Below are positions 20,573 to 33,624 of a stretch of DNA of 64,000 bases, one piece after another (position 1 is the stretch's first letter; the number at the start of each line of letters is the position of its first letter). The DNA lies in contig NZ_LR214970.1 of the NCBI RefSeq assembly GCF_900660525.1, positions 124,001 to 188,000 on the forward strand. The letters run 5' to 3'. The stretch is from Mycoplasmopsis bovigenitalium. Lineage in GTDB: Bacteria; Bacillota_I; Bacilli_A; Mycoplasmatales; Metamycoplasmataceae. Position numbers and translations under genes: made by a program. A model generated the notes under the pieces. It had not been told where the DNA came from, ran no database searches, and was given only the letters and a program-made list of their open reading frames with translations.

Positions 20573-22471
20573 ATGAAAAAAACAAAAATATTTATACCCT
20601 TGGCTACAATAATTTCTGGATTAAGCATTATTTCTGCGATGAGTTGCCAAAACACTAAAAAAGAGCCTGATAAGGTTGGGAATAGTTTGCAAAATAGCGA
20701 CGACCAAAACAATCCTAATCAAAAATTTGGTTCAGGTAAAAAACAAGATCCAACTAGTCAAGAAATTGAAAAATTTAAAAAAGAAATAGTAATAAGAAAT
20801 AACTTTTTTAATGAAATCAGAACTCTAAAAAGTGAACTTGTTAATGAAAATGCAAAATATAAATATGAAATTATATTTGACCAAATTGATTCATTTTTAG
20901 AGCAAAATAGTACGTTTACTCAATCTCAATATAAAGAATTGATTGAGTCAAACACCAAGTTAAAAAACGATTTAGAAAATATTAAAAAAGAAGCATCAAA
21001 ACTTAAAAAAGCTGAAGATGTAAAACCTTTATATTACAAATCAGAAACTAGCGTAGATTCTAATAATTCAAAAGGTAAAAATCAAACAAATGAGCCTGAT
21101 TATCCAGAATTAGATGCAATAAAAAATAGTTTAAAAAATAATAAACAAAATTCTAAAAATGAAAATAATACTGTATTAAATCTACAAGTTGAAAATTTTT
21201 TAAATATTGTTGGCCCTAAAAATTTAAATGTTTATAAAGATGATAGTTACTCAGCAAAACAAATGAATGAAATTGCCCAATTCGTATTAAATTTAATTGA
21301 AAAAGAAAAAACAAGTTCAACAATTAATAAGATAAAGCGAATATATGATTGAATAACTTCGACCATAAAATATGCAACCGGGAATCAAAAACAATATATA
21401 AATCCATATGATGTATTTATACATAAGGTTGCGGTTTGTGGTGGGATTAGCTCATTATATAAAGCAATGTTAGATGTTATTGGTGTTAAAAGTGTTATGG
21501 TTACAGGATGATCATCTGCGGGTGCTCATCAATGAGTTATGTTTTATAATGAAGAAAAATCTGAGTGGGTACACTCAGATGCAACTTGAGGAATCGTTAA
21601 TAGTAATTACTTTATGAAATCAAGCTCAGAAATATCAAATGATCATCGAGCTGATGAAGTATTGCAAACTACGTTTAAAGAAGGACAAATTCTATACAAA
21701 TATTGACATGGTTTATCTGTACTAGGTCTTAGTGATAATAACCAAAGCAAGTTAGAAATTCCAGCAAATGTCAAAAATATGCCAGTTAAGTCAATAAGCA
21801 TCAATGTTTATTCAAATAAAAATATGACTCATTTACATATTGGCAAGAACATCGAAAAAATTGATTTTGAAATTGCACCAAAGTTTTTACAAACCTATAC
21901 AGTGTCTGACGAAAATAAACATTTTACAGCGAAAGACGGAATTTTATATACAAAAGACTATTCAAAATTAATCTCTACGCCAATGTCTAATCCGGTTAAA
22001 AGTTTAATTTTGCCAAAAGAATTAAGCAATATTGTTGATGGCAAAAATTCATTCTCTGCACCAATGTTAGAAAAAATAATAGTGGAACCCGGTAATTATT
22101 GGTTTGCTTCTTATAAAGGTGTTCTTTACAATAACGATTTTTCAAAATTAATAACTGTTCAAGGTGGTAAATCAAAAGTTATTGTTCATCATAATGTTAA
22201 ATTTAACGGTAATGAATTTTCATCGAAACCAAACTTAAGGGAAGTAGTTTTAGAAGAAGGGATAACAGAGTTAGTTGACTTTACATTTAATGGATTGAGT
22301 GGTCTAAAAACTGTTTATATACCAAAAAGTATTGAAAAAATCGCGGAATATGCATTCAATAATTTAAGTCAAAAAATTACATTAGTTGTTCCTTATGAAA
22401 ACAAATTAGTGAAAGAATATGCCTTGAAAAAGAATTTTAACTATGTGGTTCAAAAAAACATGGGAGTTTAG
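20573..22471 (+). CDS. Lipoprotein with transglutaminase-like and BspA-type leucine-rich-repeat domains
   Basis: 632 aa. The signal peptide ends in lipobox SAMSC (C25), giving a surface lipoprotein. A long charged, Asn/Lys-rich, partly coiled region (about 40-250) is followed by a transglutaminase/protease-like core. Its catalytic triad is visible as C289 (VAVCGGISS), H319 (AGAHQWV) and D336 (HSDATWG). The C-terminal 240 residues hold BspA/LRR_5-like repeats (DGILYTKDYSKLI, YKGVLYNNDFSKLI, LREVVLEEGITEL, LKTVYIPKSIEKI). The Trp residues in the core are TGA-encoded. It probably binds and cleaves or crosslinks host proteins; substrate unknown. Confidence 0.85.
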
Positions 22472-22484
22472 CCCATGTTTTTTT
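22457..22484 (+). terminator. Terminator after the transglutaminase-LRR lipoprotein gene
   Basis: AACATGGG and CCCATGTT pair around the stop codon and are followed by TTTTT. Confidence 0.85.
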
Positions 22485-22488
22485 GCAA

Positions 22489-24099
<1,611 letters not shown>

Positions 24100-24122
24100 A
24101 AGACCTCCTATAAATATTTTGT

Positions 24123-24128
24123 ATTATA
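24123..24128 (-). promoter_or_regulatory. -10 box of the ABC-F gene
   Basis: TATAAT on minus, followed by a short leader with a strong Shine-Dalgarno AGGAGGTC. Confidence 0.5.
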
Positions 24129-24196
24129 CCAAAATAATGCAAAATTTGAGACTGCGTGTCTATATTAAACGCTACCATCTAAGTTTATAAACAACA

Positions 24197-24226
24197 TAAA
24201 AAATGTCAACGGAATGTTGACACATT
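24197..24226 (-). terminator. Terminator after the HinfI-like R-M genes
   Basis: On minus, TGTCAAC-ATTCC-GTTGACA is followed by TTTTTTA. Confidence 0.8.
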
Positions 24227-24245
24227 TTGCAAAATTTTCTTAATT

Positions 24246-25358
<1,113 letters not shown>

Positions 25359-25368
25359 TTTATACTCC

Positions 25369-26187
25369 TTATAGTTTTTTATTTCTTTTTCTTTTGGCAC
25401 GCTCTAGATTTGACCCAGTTGGAAATAATTCTTTTCTTAAATTATCATATACTTCATCGCTATTGTAATAAAGTTTATCTCATTCACAATCAGGCAGTTT
25501 GACAAGTAAGTCAAGAATTTTGTCTGATTTATCAAAATCAGGAATTTCAAAATCAAAATTTGCATTTTCTATTTTATATCGTAATAAGTGTGATCTTATT
25601 TCTTGCCACATGTTGGTTATATCTAACCAATCAAAAAAGGTGGCGCCATAGAATAACTTTATATCTTCGTTATTTTTGAAGTATTTTTGTATTTCTGTTG
25701 AATAATATTTTTTATTTTTCGTAAAATTATCGTCAATAAATCACAATACTCCTTTGACATTATTTTCAGGATATAATTCTTTAACTGTTTCATATTTTTT
25801 TACAAAATTAATAAATTGCCCAACTTTTTTGCTGCTATCGTGATCATCCCTAATTTTTTGTTCAACAACGTACAAGGTATCATTGCATCTAAAAAAATGA
25901 TCTATTTTAAAAGTTTCCCCATTAATATTTTTTATACTCTTATCTAAAAGTTTAAATTTTTTTGATAAATACTCAGTGATTATTTCTTCTAGGAAATCGC
26001 CAAATCGTATTTCTCTACTTTGTGTTATGTTTTGAATTAATTTGGTTTTAATGTTGCTCAATCGAAACAGACCCGTGTATCTATGCGGATACTTAATTAT
26101 TGAGCCAACAACCTTCTTATATTCCTCATTTACATGTTTTAATTTATTTTCTAATTTATTTAGAAAATCTTCATAAGAAATAAACAC
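25369..26187 (-). CDS. Type II restriction endonuclease, HinfI-like
   Basis: 272 aa. A PD-(D/E)xK-type core is visible: FKIDHFF supplies the first acidic residue, and VVEQKIRDDHD about 14 residues later supplies E-x-K. It precedes the GANTC-type methyltransferase in a two-gene operon (the R stop overlaps the M Shine-Dalgarno), so it should cut the same site. Trp residues in its second half are TGA-encoded. The start has GGAGG 10 nt upstream. The enzyme class rests on the motif and linkage, since I cannot run a search. Confidence 0.8.
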
Positions 26188-26529
26188 ACACCCTCCGAAC
26201 CCTGTATTTAATAATAAGATTTAAATTATTAGTTATATAAATAATATCAAATTAGAAATATGATTTACTAATCATTTTTTAAAAAATAATTCTCCATAAA
26301 ATATAAAGATAAATTGTTTTTCCTATATTAATCTTAAAATATTAAAAATTGCGAAATGAATTTTAAATTCATATTAAATGTATTAATCATGTAAATAATA
26401 TATTTCAAGGGAATACTAATATTTATTATAAATAAATGATTTAGTATATTTTGTCTAATTATTAAAGACAATATTTTTTCTTTTTTCAATGTTTTTTAAT
26501 TGAAAAAAGAAAAATCAACGGCTGTTGAT
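26188..26529. other. 342-bp intergenic region between yebC end and restriction gene
   Basis: Extremely AT-rich. The left part must contain the promoter of the restriction-modification genes; the right part holds the yebC terminator and a long inverted repeat (separate entries). I see no coding capacity. Confidence 0.6.
26474..26514. repeat. Long T/A-rich inverted repeat downstream of yebC
   Basis: A T-rich arm at 26474-26490 pairs with an A-rich arm at 26499-26514 around an 8-nt loop. It lies just beyond the yebC terminator and could be a backup terminator for either direction. Confidence 0.6.
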
Positions 26530-26531
26530 TT
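26505..26531 (-). terminator. Terminator after the nadE-yebC operon
   Basis: On minus, ATCAAC-AGCC-GTTGAT is followed by TTTTC and more T-rich sequence. Confidence 0.8.
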
Positions 26532-27267
26532 AGTCTTCTAATTCAATGTTATGGTAAACCTCTTGAACATCATCATCGTCTTCAAGTCTAGCTATGAATT
26601 CTTTTATTTTATTTACTTTGTCAGCTTCTAATTCAACTGTTGAATTTGGGATATATGTCACTTCACATTGTAAAAATTCACTAATTCCTAAGCCAGATTC
26701 GATTGCATTTTTAAGTGCTGCAAAATTCTCGGGAGCGCAAAAAATTAAATAAGAATTTTCATCTACATCAATATCTTCTGCGCCATTATCTAAAGCAGTT
26801 AATGTTAGAGTATCTTCATCAATTAAATCTTTTGAAATTTCAAGAATTCCTCTTAAATCAAATTGAAAAGGAACTTGACCAGTTTTGCCTAAAACAGCAT
26901 TTTGGCGATTGAAGTGTGCTGCCATATTTGATTTTGTTCTGTTCATGTTGTCAGAAAGTGTTTTGATTAAGAATGTTGCTCCACCTGTTATTGTTGCATT
27001 AAATAATGTTTCGGTAAATGTTGCTCCATCTTTAGCTTCGCCTTTTGCCTTTGCAAGCGCTCTTTCAATGTTCGCTTTGGGCATATTTTTTGATTTTGCT
27101 TTAGAAATTGCAAGTTTTAAAGCTGGGTTTGTATCAGGATCTGCGCCACCAGCGCCAGAAGCAACTACAAAAATCTCTTTAAATAACTTTTGAAAAATTT
27201 TTCCTCTAGCTCTATCTTGAGCGCCTTTTCTGTGCATAATGTTAGCTGCGTGTGAATGTCCTGCCAT
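26530..27267 (-). CDS. yebC: YebC/TACO1 family protein
   Basis: 245 aa. The N-terminus MAGHSHAANIMHRKGAQDRARGK (given here in part as MAGHSHAANI and RKGAQDRARGK) and acidic C-terminus LEDDDDVQEVYHN are diagnostic. Members act as translation factors at polyproline or as DNA-binding regulators; which applies here is unknown. The ATG overlaps the nadE TAA (TAATG), and GGAGAC lies just upstream, so it is in an operon with nadE. Confidence 0.96.
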   Translation of the reverse strand: MAGHSHAANIMHRKGAQDRARGKIFQKLFKEIFVVASGAGGADPDTNPALKLAISKAKSKNMPKANIERALAKAKGEAKDGATFTETLFNATITGGATFLIKTLSDNMNRTKSNMAAHFNRQNAVLGKTGQVPFQFDLRGILEISKDLIDEDTLTLTALDNGAEDIDVDENSYLIFCAPENFAALKNAIESGLGISEFLQCEVTYIPNSTVELEADKVNKIKEFIARLEDDDDVQEVYHNIELED

Positions 27268-28073
27268 TATTTGTCTCCTTTTCTATTTTTAAAATATTGT
27301 TCAATTGATTTTGGTTTATATGCTTTATCTCTTTTATGTTGAGAATTCTTATGCAATCTTTCAATTTTTAATTTTATATTAGTTTCCACTAATTCTAAAT
27401 TATTATTTAAATAATTGTCTAAATCATTATATGTAAATCCTAGCTCATTTTCATCGCTTTGACCTTCTCATAGTCCTGCTGATGGTTTTTTATTTATTAT
27501 TGATTCAGGAACATTAAGGTGTTTAGCTAACAACTTAACCTCGTTTTTAAGTAATCTACTAATTGGCAAAAAATCAACTCCACCATCGCCATGTTTAGTA
27601 AAATATCCAATAAATAATTCATCTTCATTGTCAGTTCCAGCAACTAAATATTTTTTTTCTTGTGCAATAGCATAAAGTGTAGTCATTCTAAGTCTTGGTT
27701 TGATATTACTTATCGCCATTTTATCATTAATATTCATTTTACTATTCAATTCGTCAAATGTTGATTTTAAATCTATTGTTAAAAGTTCAAGATTTAAGTT
27801 TTTTGATAAAGCTTCAATATCATTAAGGTCAAATTTCATTGAATCAATTGGCATTACTATGCCTAATGTGTTATTTGGGAATGCCTTTTTTGCAAGTGCT
27901 GCAACAAGTGCAGAATCTATACCCCCACTTATACCGACTACTACACCTTCACAATTTGCTTTTTTAACCGTATATTCAATTCATTTAGTTAAATAATCAA
28001 CATATTTTTCAATCTTAAAAATATCGGTTTTTGAATCAATATTTGAATTTAATCTAAGCCCTAATCTCTTCAT
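27267..28073 (-). CDS. nadE: NAD+ synthetase (ammonia-dependent)
   Basis: 268 aa. It amidates nicotinic acid adenine dinucleotide in the last step of NAD synthesis, downstream of NadD (16581-17675). The PP-loop is GISGGIDSAL; further family motifs are GTDNEDELFIGYFTKHGDG and LLKNEVKLLAKHL followed by KKPSAGLWEGQSDE. The last has a TGA-coded Trp. No glutaminase domain is present. It begins 5 nt after the restriction-like gene stop with no clear Shine-Dalgarno, implying coupling. Confidence 0.96.
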
Positions 28074-28078
28074 AATTA

Positions 28079-28999
28079 TTACTCAACCCCAAACTCATCT
28101 GATAGTTTTTGATTACGCTCGCGCATAGCCCTAATATAGTTGCAGGATTCTGATTGATTATCAAATACAATGTTCCTTAGGTTTATCATGTCTGGTTCAT
28201 CTGAACTTAATTTTTCTCAATTCTTAGCACTCATTTCAACCATAAATTCAAAAGTTTCTGGGTCTTTATTTAAGTTTGGCATTTTATAAATATCTTGTAT
28301 TGAATTATTTTTGAATTTTTTCATGTGTGATTGAATATTATCTCAATCATTTTGCAAGTTAAATAAACCTAAAAATTGCGATCCATATAAAAACATAATA
28401 TTATTATTTTCTGATTCGTTTTGTTTTGAAAATGAATTGAATACGTCAAAATTTTTTGTATAGAATTCATCTATAAACCAGTAAATAAAATTGATTTGAT
28501 AGTCTTGATAAGAATTTATAAGTGCATTGTTTCTTTTAGTGATATTTTCAAGTAATTTTGCAAGGGAACTTTTATCAAATGTGTCGCGTTTTCGAGCAAA
28601 AACAATATACATTTTTTTGCTTTGTGTGTCAATGAATGCCAAATTAGATCTAAATTTCACTTCCTCGGCTAGTTCTATTATTTGTTCCGCACTCAAATTG
28701 GTTTCTGTATCAACTTTTGATTTATCAATAAAAGTTAAATTAAAGCTAGTTTTAATGTGTTCAATTCCGTTTTCCTCAAAACTATTTGTAATTAGAGATT
28801 CTGCACATTCAATAATAAATTTGTGAAATTTGTTTTCTTGAGTTCTTAAAAACGACTGGTTCATCTTGGTTAGAGCATCAAATAATTGATATTGTGATTG
28901 ATAACGATAGGGAGCTTCAATCATTTTTAATAGCAATTTTGGGCCATTGTCTTTATTTAATATTTGGCGTAATTTTAGTTCGAAATTTGTGTAATCCAT
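28079..28999 (-). CDS. Restriction-endonuclease-like protein lacking the catalytic motif
   Basis: 306 aa, no annotated family recognised directly. Side by side with the HinfI-like endonuclease at 25369-26187 it shares the same order of blocks: N-terminal APYRY against YPHRY, IYWFIDEFYTKN against VLWFIDDNFTKN, MFLYGSQFLGL against LFYGATFFDWL, WDNIQSHMKKFK against WQEIRSHLLRYK, and the end NWEKLSSDE with LRNIVF against EWDKLYYNSDE with LRKELF. The catalytic EQK of the enzyme is ARK here (VFARKRDTFD) and the preceding ID is lost. So it looks like a non-cleaving relative. It heads the nadE-yebC operon with its own Shine-Dalgarno (TTGAGGT). Confidence 0.7.
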
Positions 29000-29057
29000 A
29001 GTACCTCAATTTAATAATTTAATTATATTGTATGAAGCAAATTAGCGAATGACAAAA

Positions 29058-29081
29058 CAAAAAAAGTGGTTAACCACTTTT
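29058..29081 (-). terminator. Terminator after the YitT-like gene
   Basis: A perfect palindrome AAAAGTGGTTAACCACTTTT (29062-29081) is followed on minus by TTTGTTTTG. Confidence 0.8.
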
Positions 29082-30519
29082 AAAATTTACCACTTGGTAT
29101 GTATAAATTACCATCTAATGAAGCAACGTTTGAAATTGTAATTAAGGCGTTTTCGTCAACTTCTCTTATTTTCTTAATTAAACGTGGTATTTGTTTGTAC
29201 AAAGTAATTGATGAAAGAACTTTTGTTCTTGAACCAGAATATCCGCCTTCTCCAATTGTAACTGTAAAGTTGTTGATTGTTTTTTTATCGCCAACAATTG
29301 CTTGCTTAATTTTACTCATGTGTGGAGAGTAAACTTTACATTGAACAACTTTAAATCTAGGGAATAATTTGTTAAGCATAACAACAAACACAACATTTGA
29401 AATTACAGTTGATAAAAAGTTTGGAGAAAAGTACATTGATGGCTGTCAAGCAACATTTTTAATGCCAATTAAAGTGTCATAAATTTGACCTTGTTGATAT
29501 TGAGTTAAATCATTTCAACCATTTATTTTTTCAACAAATGGTTTACAAGCTTCTACGCTATTGCCATCAATACCTTTTGTAATGCTTTCTAATAATAATG
29601 AACCAGGTAAGTAAGTACCAAAAACAACAGCAATAAGTAAAATAATTATGTTTATTATTCCATTGATTGTTCCGAAGTTTTTGTGTTTAACAACTGACAT
29701 ATATTCGCCAATAATTCCGGTAACACCAGCTGAACCGCCAATAATTGCGATAATTGCAAAGAAGTAAGCTAATAAAAATCCATACACAAAACCAAAAATC
29801 ATTTGAGCAATAACATTACCTGCATCATTTCAATTTAGGGGAATCAAACTCCACATTTGAGATTTTCCATGTCAAATCTCATTTGAAATATGGTCTTTTA
29901 AAATTTTTGGTATATTATTGTGCTCAAAATTACCAATGATATACAATTTTCCAGAACCTGGAATTTGACCTATTGCAAATGAAACTAGAGATGAAACTAC
30001 TAAAAATAATACAGTCAATAGGGTAAATACTTTACCTGTTTTCTTTCATCCGAATATAAATATTGGAATTGATAAAACAATGTATAAAATTCAGAATAAT
30101 GCGTGGTCAATTACGTTATATATTTCTGGAGTTATATTTTTATTTTCTCTTAAAAGGACGTTTGTGATTCTTGCAGCTGCTTGACCAAAAGCAGCTGCTC
30201 CAAAGTTATATATACCAGGGTTTTTAACTAGAAAAACACCAATGATACCGAATAAAATTGCAAAACCAGAAGTTATCAAACACAATTTTCACATCGGCAT
30301 AGGAGCATAAAATTTAGATAGTTTTAGTACAAAGTTTGACATTTTTGTGTACTGGTATGTTGTATTTTCTCTTGAAACTGTTTTTGCAACATTTTTGCCA
30401 GGTTCTTGGGTAAAAATATCTAAATGAACTTCATTATTTACAACTTCATTTTTTGTAAAATTAGATGAATTATTTTTATCTTGCTTTTTAAATAATTCAT
30501 CATTTTTGTTTTCTTGCAT
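29080..30519 (-). CDS. YitT/DUF161-family membrane protein with C-terminal DUF2179-like domain
   Basis: 479 aa. After a soluble Asn/Lys-rich N-terminus of about 70 residues there are roughly six membrane helices (for example ITSGFAILFGIIGVFLV, ILYIVLSIPIFIFG and FVYGFLLAYFFAIIAIIGGS) interrupted by an extracytoplasmic loop, then a cytosolic C-terminal domain (YKQIPRLIKKIREVDENALI) typical of the YitT family. Function is unknown. The start at 30519 follows AAAGGAG; an upstream in-frame codon lacks support. Several Trp are TGA. It is divergent from gyrB. Confidence 0.8.
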
Positions 30520-30621
30520 GATACTCCTTTCTAAATAATGTAAAAAAACACAGCCTTTGAGGCGTTTCATTTATATTATAAATTATTTTAGTTTGCAAAT
30601 ATCAAAAAATAAAAAATTCAA

Positions 30622-30650
30622 TATAATTATAAATATTAATATATAAGGAG
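30622..30650 (+). promoter_or_regulatory. gyrB promoter -10 and ribosome-binding site
   Basis: TATAAT at 30622-30627 and AAGGAG at 30645-30650 precede the ATG at 30657. Confidence 0.55.
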
Positions 30651-30656
30651 ACAGCA

Positions 30657-32579
30657 ATGGAAAATAAAGAATATGGTGCATCGAATATACGTGTTTTAAA
30701 AGGTTTAGAAGCCGTTAGAGTGCGTCCAGGTATGTATATTGGTTCAACTGGTTTGCGGGGACTTCATCATTTAATTTGAGAAATCGTTGATAACTCAGTT
30801 GATGAATGTATGGCGGGTTATGCCGATAAAGTTTCAATTAAATTAACTGCCGATGGTTATGCTGAAATTGAGGATAATGGCCGTGGTATTCCAACTGATT
30901 TACACCCTGAAACTGGTTTATCAACTGTTGAAACTGTCTTAACTGTGCTACATGCTGGTGGAAAATTCGACTCAGAAAGCTACAAAGTTTCTGGGGGGCT
31001 TCATGGTGTTGGTGCATCAGTTGTTAATGCACTAAGTGATGATTTTGAAGTTTGAGTTAAACGTAATGGAAAATTACACTATGCACACTTTAATAATGGT
31101 GGGCAAACTATTCAATCATTGAGTGTTATTGGTGACGCGCCTGGTGAAACTGGAACAAAAGTTCGTTTTCACCCAGATTATTCGATTATGGACAATTTAC
31201 CTTTTGAACGTGCTGTTGTTGTTGACCATGCTAAACAAATTGCATATTTGAATAGAGGGCTAAGAATTTCTGTTGAAGACGAAAGAGAAAATTCAATTGT
31301 TGAATATCATTTTGAGGGTGGTATTGTTGACTATGTTAAAGAATTAAATAAAGGTCAAAAATTAATTCACCCTGAAGTTATTTATGCAGAAGGCGAATAT
31401 GCACATGGTGAGCAGCCAGCAGTTGCTGTTGAAGTTGCTGTTCAATATAATGAAAAAATCACAAGCAATGTTGTAAGTTACGCAAACAACATAATTACAG
31501 TTGAGGGTGGAACACACGAAAGTGGATTTTATGACGCTTTAGTTCGGATTGTTAATAATTATGCAACTATAAATTCATTTGTTAAATCAGAAGAAGACAA
31601 ATTTACAAGAGACGATGTTAAAGAAGGTATCGTTGCAATTATTTCAATTAAGCACACTGACCCAATTTTTGAAGGGCAAACAAAAGGTAAACTTGGTAAC
31701 AAGGATGCTCGTGCTGCTGTTAATAAAATTTTTAGCGAAGCTTTTGAACGATTTATGAATGAAAATCCAAGTGAAGCTAAATTATTGATTCAAAAAATAA
31801 TTGATGCACGCAAATCGCGTTTAGCAGGACAAGCTGCTAGGGATGCTGCGCGTCGCAAAACCGTTTTTGATACAGGTTCATTACCTGGTAAGTTGGCTGA
31901 TTGCTCATCTAAAAATGCAGAAATTAGTGAATTATACATTGTTGAGGGTAACTCTGCGGGTGGTTCTGCTAAAAACGGTAGAAACCGAGAAACACAAGCA
32001 ATTTTACCATTGCGTGGTAAAGTAATTAATGTTGAAAAAAATACTCCTGCCAAAGTTTTTTCAAACGCAGAAATTCTTTCAATTATTTCTGCACTTGGAA
32101 CAGGAGTTGGCGAAGAATTCAATATTAACAAGTTAAGATATCATAAAATTGTAATCATGACTGACGCCGATGTCGATGGTTCGCACATTAGAACACTTCT
32201 TTTAACCTTCTTCTATCGTTATTTTAGACCTTTAATTGAATATGGATTTGTTTACATTGCACAGCCACCATTGTACAGATTGCAACAAGGTAAAACAATC
32301 AAGTATGCTTATACAGATTCTGAAAAAGAAATTGTCATGAGCGAGATGTCTAATGGTCAAAAAATAACAGTTCAACGTTACAAAGGTCTTGGGGAAATGG
32401 ATGCTGAACAATTATGAGAAACAACTATGGACCCTGACAACCGCAAGATGCTACAAGTTCAAGTTAGCGACGCAGCACAAGCGGATTGAATTTTTACAAC
32501 TCTAATGGGTGATGAAGTATTTCCAAGACGTGAATTCATTGAGTCAAATGCTAAATATGTTAAAAATATTGATTTATAA
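30657..32579 (+). CDS. gyrB: DNA gyrase subunit B
   Basis: 640 aa. The ATPase subunit of gyrase. The GHKL ATP site is seen in [18 protein letters not shown] and [15 protein letters not shown]; the Toprim domain in [28 protein letters not shown], then QPPLYR and RYKGLGEMD. The [13 protein letters not shown] and C-terminal [11 protein letters not shown] signatures indicate GyrB rather than ParE. Trp codons at 30778, 31053 and 32416 are TGA. It is a single-gene unit with its own terminator. Confidence 0.96.
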
Positions 32580-32582
32580 TCG

Positions 32583-32611
32583 AAATAAGGGATTTTTATT
32601 CCTTATTTTTC
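32583..32611 (+). terminator. Terminator after gyrB
   Basis: AAATAAGG and CCTTATTT pair around an AT-rich loop and are followed by TTCTTTT. Confidence 0.8.
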
Positions 32612-32772
32612 TTTTAAAAACTAATCATTATTAATAAAAAAATAAAAAATTGTATTTTAGTTTTAAAATCGCATTTTTTAAAAAAACATAAAATTTAACT
32701 ATTTTTTTATTCATAATTTGTTTTTTTGTTTTAAAATAAGTTCATAAATAGTAAATATCGAAAGGACAAAAT

Positions 32773-33087
32773 ATGAAAGATATTACACAAGCAATTTGAT
32801 ATGATGAAATTAAACCAAACCAAAAAGGCGTTTATTTACTAGTTTTCCATGCTGTATGATGTCCTCCATGCAGAATGTTTAAAGAATCAAGTGAAGAATT
32901 AGCAAACAAAGATGGCATCCCTGTATTTCGTGTTGATGTTGACCAAAACATGAAACTTTCAGGCGAATTCGGAATTACAAACCTACCTACATGATTTATT
33001 ATGAAGGATGGCGAAGTACTTCAAAAAATGATTGGCTACAAACCTTACAATGAATTAAAACAAGATGTTTTAAAACACGTTAACTAA
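32773..33087 (+). CDS. trxA: Thioredoxin
   Basis: 104 aa. It is missed by standard-code ORF calling because of four TGA Trp codons. The active site is VWCPPCRMF, where CPPC replaces the usual CGPC, and the cis-proline motif is NLPTWFIM. It reduces protein disulfides in the cytoplasm. Shine-Dalgarno AAAGGA. It is a single gene between two terminators. Confidence 0.95.
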
Positions 33088-33108
33088 AACGAGTCTCTCG
33101 TTTTTTAT
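33086..33108 (+). terminator. Terminator after trxA
   Basis: AAAACGAG-TCT-CTCGTTTT followed by TTATTT. Confidence 0.85.
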
Positions 33109-33144
33109 TTATCAACTTTTTCAATAGAAAACAATGTTGATTGC

Positions 33145-33150
33145 TATAAT
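33145..33150 (+). promoter_or_regulatory. Extended -10 box of smpB, leaderless-type start
   Basis: TGCTATAAT (extended -10) ends 6 nt before the ATG at 33157; no Shine-Dalgarno, so transcription should begin at the A of the start codon. Confidence 0.6.
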
Positions 33151-33156
33151 TAAAAT

Positions 33157-33600
33157 ATGAAAATAATAAGCGACAATCGAAAAGGTTTACACGGTTATAA
33201 AATTGAAGAAACTTATGAAGCTGGCTTGGTTCTTGAGGGCTGAGAGGTCAAATCAGCTCGTGCTGGGACGGTTCAACTAACTAATGCTTATTGTTTTTTT
33301 AAAAACAATGAAATATGACTAAATAATGCAACATTCAAACAATTTATGTTAGTTAAATGTGATGAAACTCGTGAGCGTAAATTATTAATGCATAAAAATG
33401 AAATTTTACGTCTTCAATCGAAAAAAGAACGTTTTGGTAATTCAACAATATTGCCAACAAAAATTTATTTTAATAACGCATCAAGAATTAAAATTGAAAT
33501 TGCACTTGTAACTTCAATGAATAAAGCAGATAAGCGAGAACAAATTAAAAAGCGCGACAATGATCGCTATTTGCAAAAAGTATTGAAAAATTATAAATAA
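33157..33600 (+). CDS. smpB: SsrA-binding protein
   Basis: 147 aa. It partners tmRNA in rescue of stalled ribosomes. The N-terminus NRKGLHGYKIEETYEAGLVL is followed by GWEVKSARAG with TGA-encoded Trp. The C-terminal basic tail KADKREQIKKRDNDR is typical. tmRNA itself is not in this window. Confidence 0.97.
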
Positions 33601-33624
33601 AATAGGGAGCGTTCCCTATTTTTG
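33599..33624. terminator. Bidirectional terminator between smpB and LacI-type gene
   Basis: AAATAGGGA-GCG-TTCCCTATTT; T-runs occur on both sides in the sense of each gene. Confidence 0.8.

Noticed and set aside
28079..28999. An active second restriction endonuclease
   Set aside because: The catalytic acidic and Glu residues of the PD-ExK core are replaced and there is no partner methyltransferase; only the Lys remains.
30657..32579. ParE (topoisomerase IV) instead of GyrB
   Set aside because: The NVEK after the Toprim PLRGK motif and the PRREFIE C-terminus are GyrB features.
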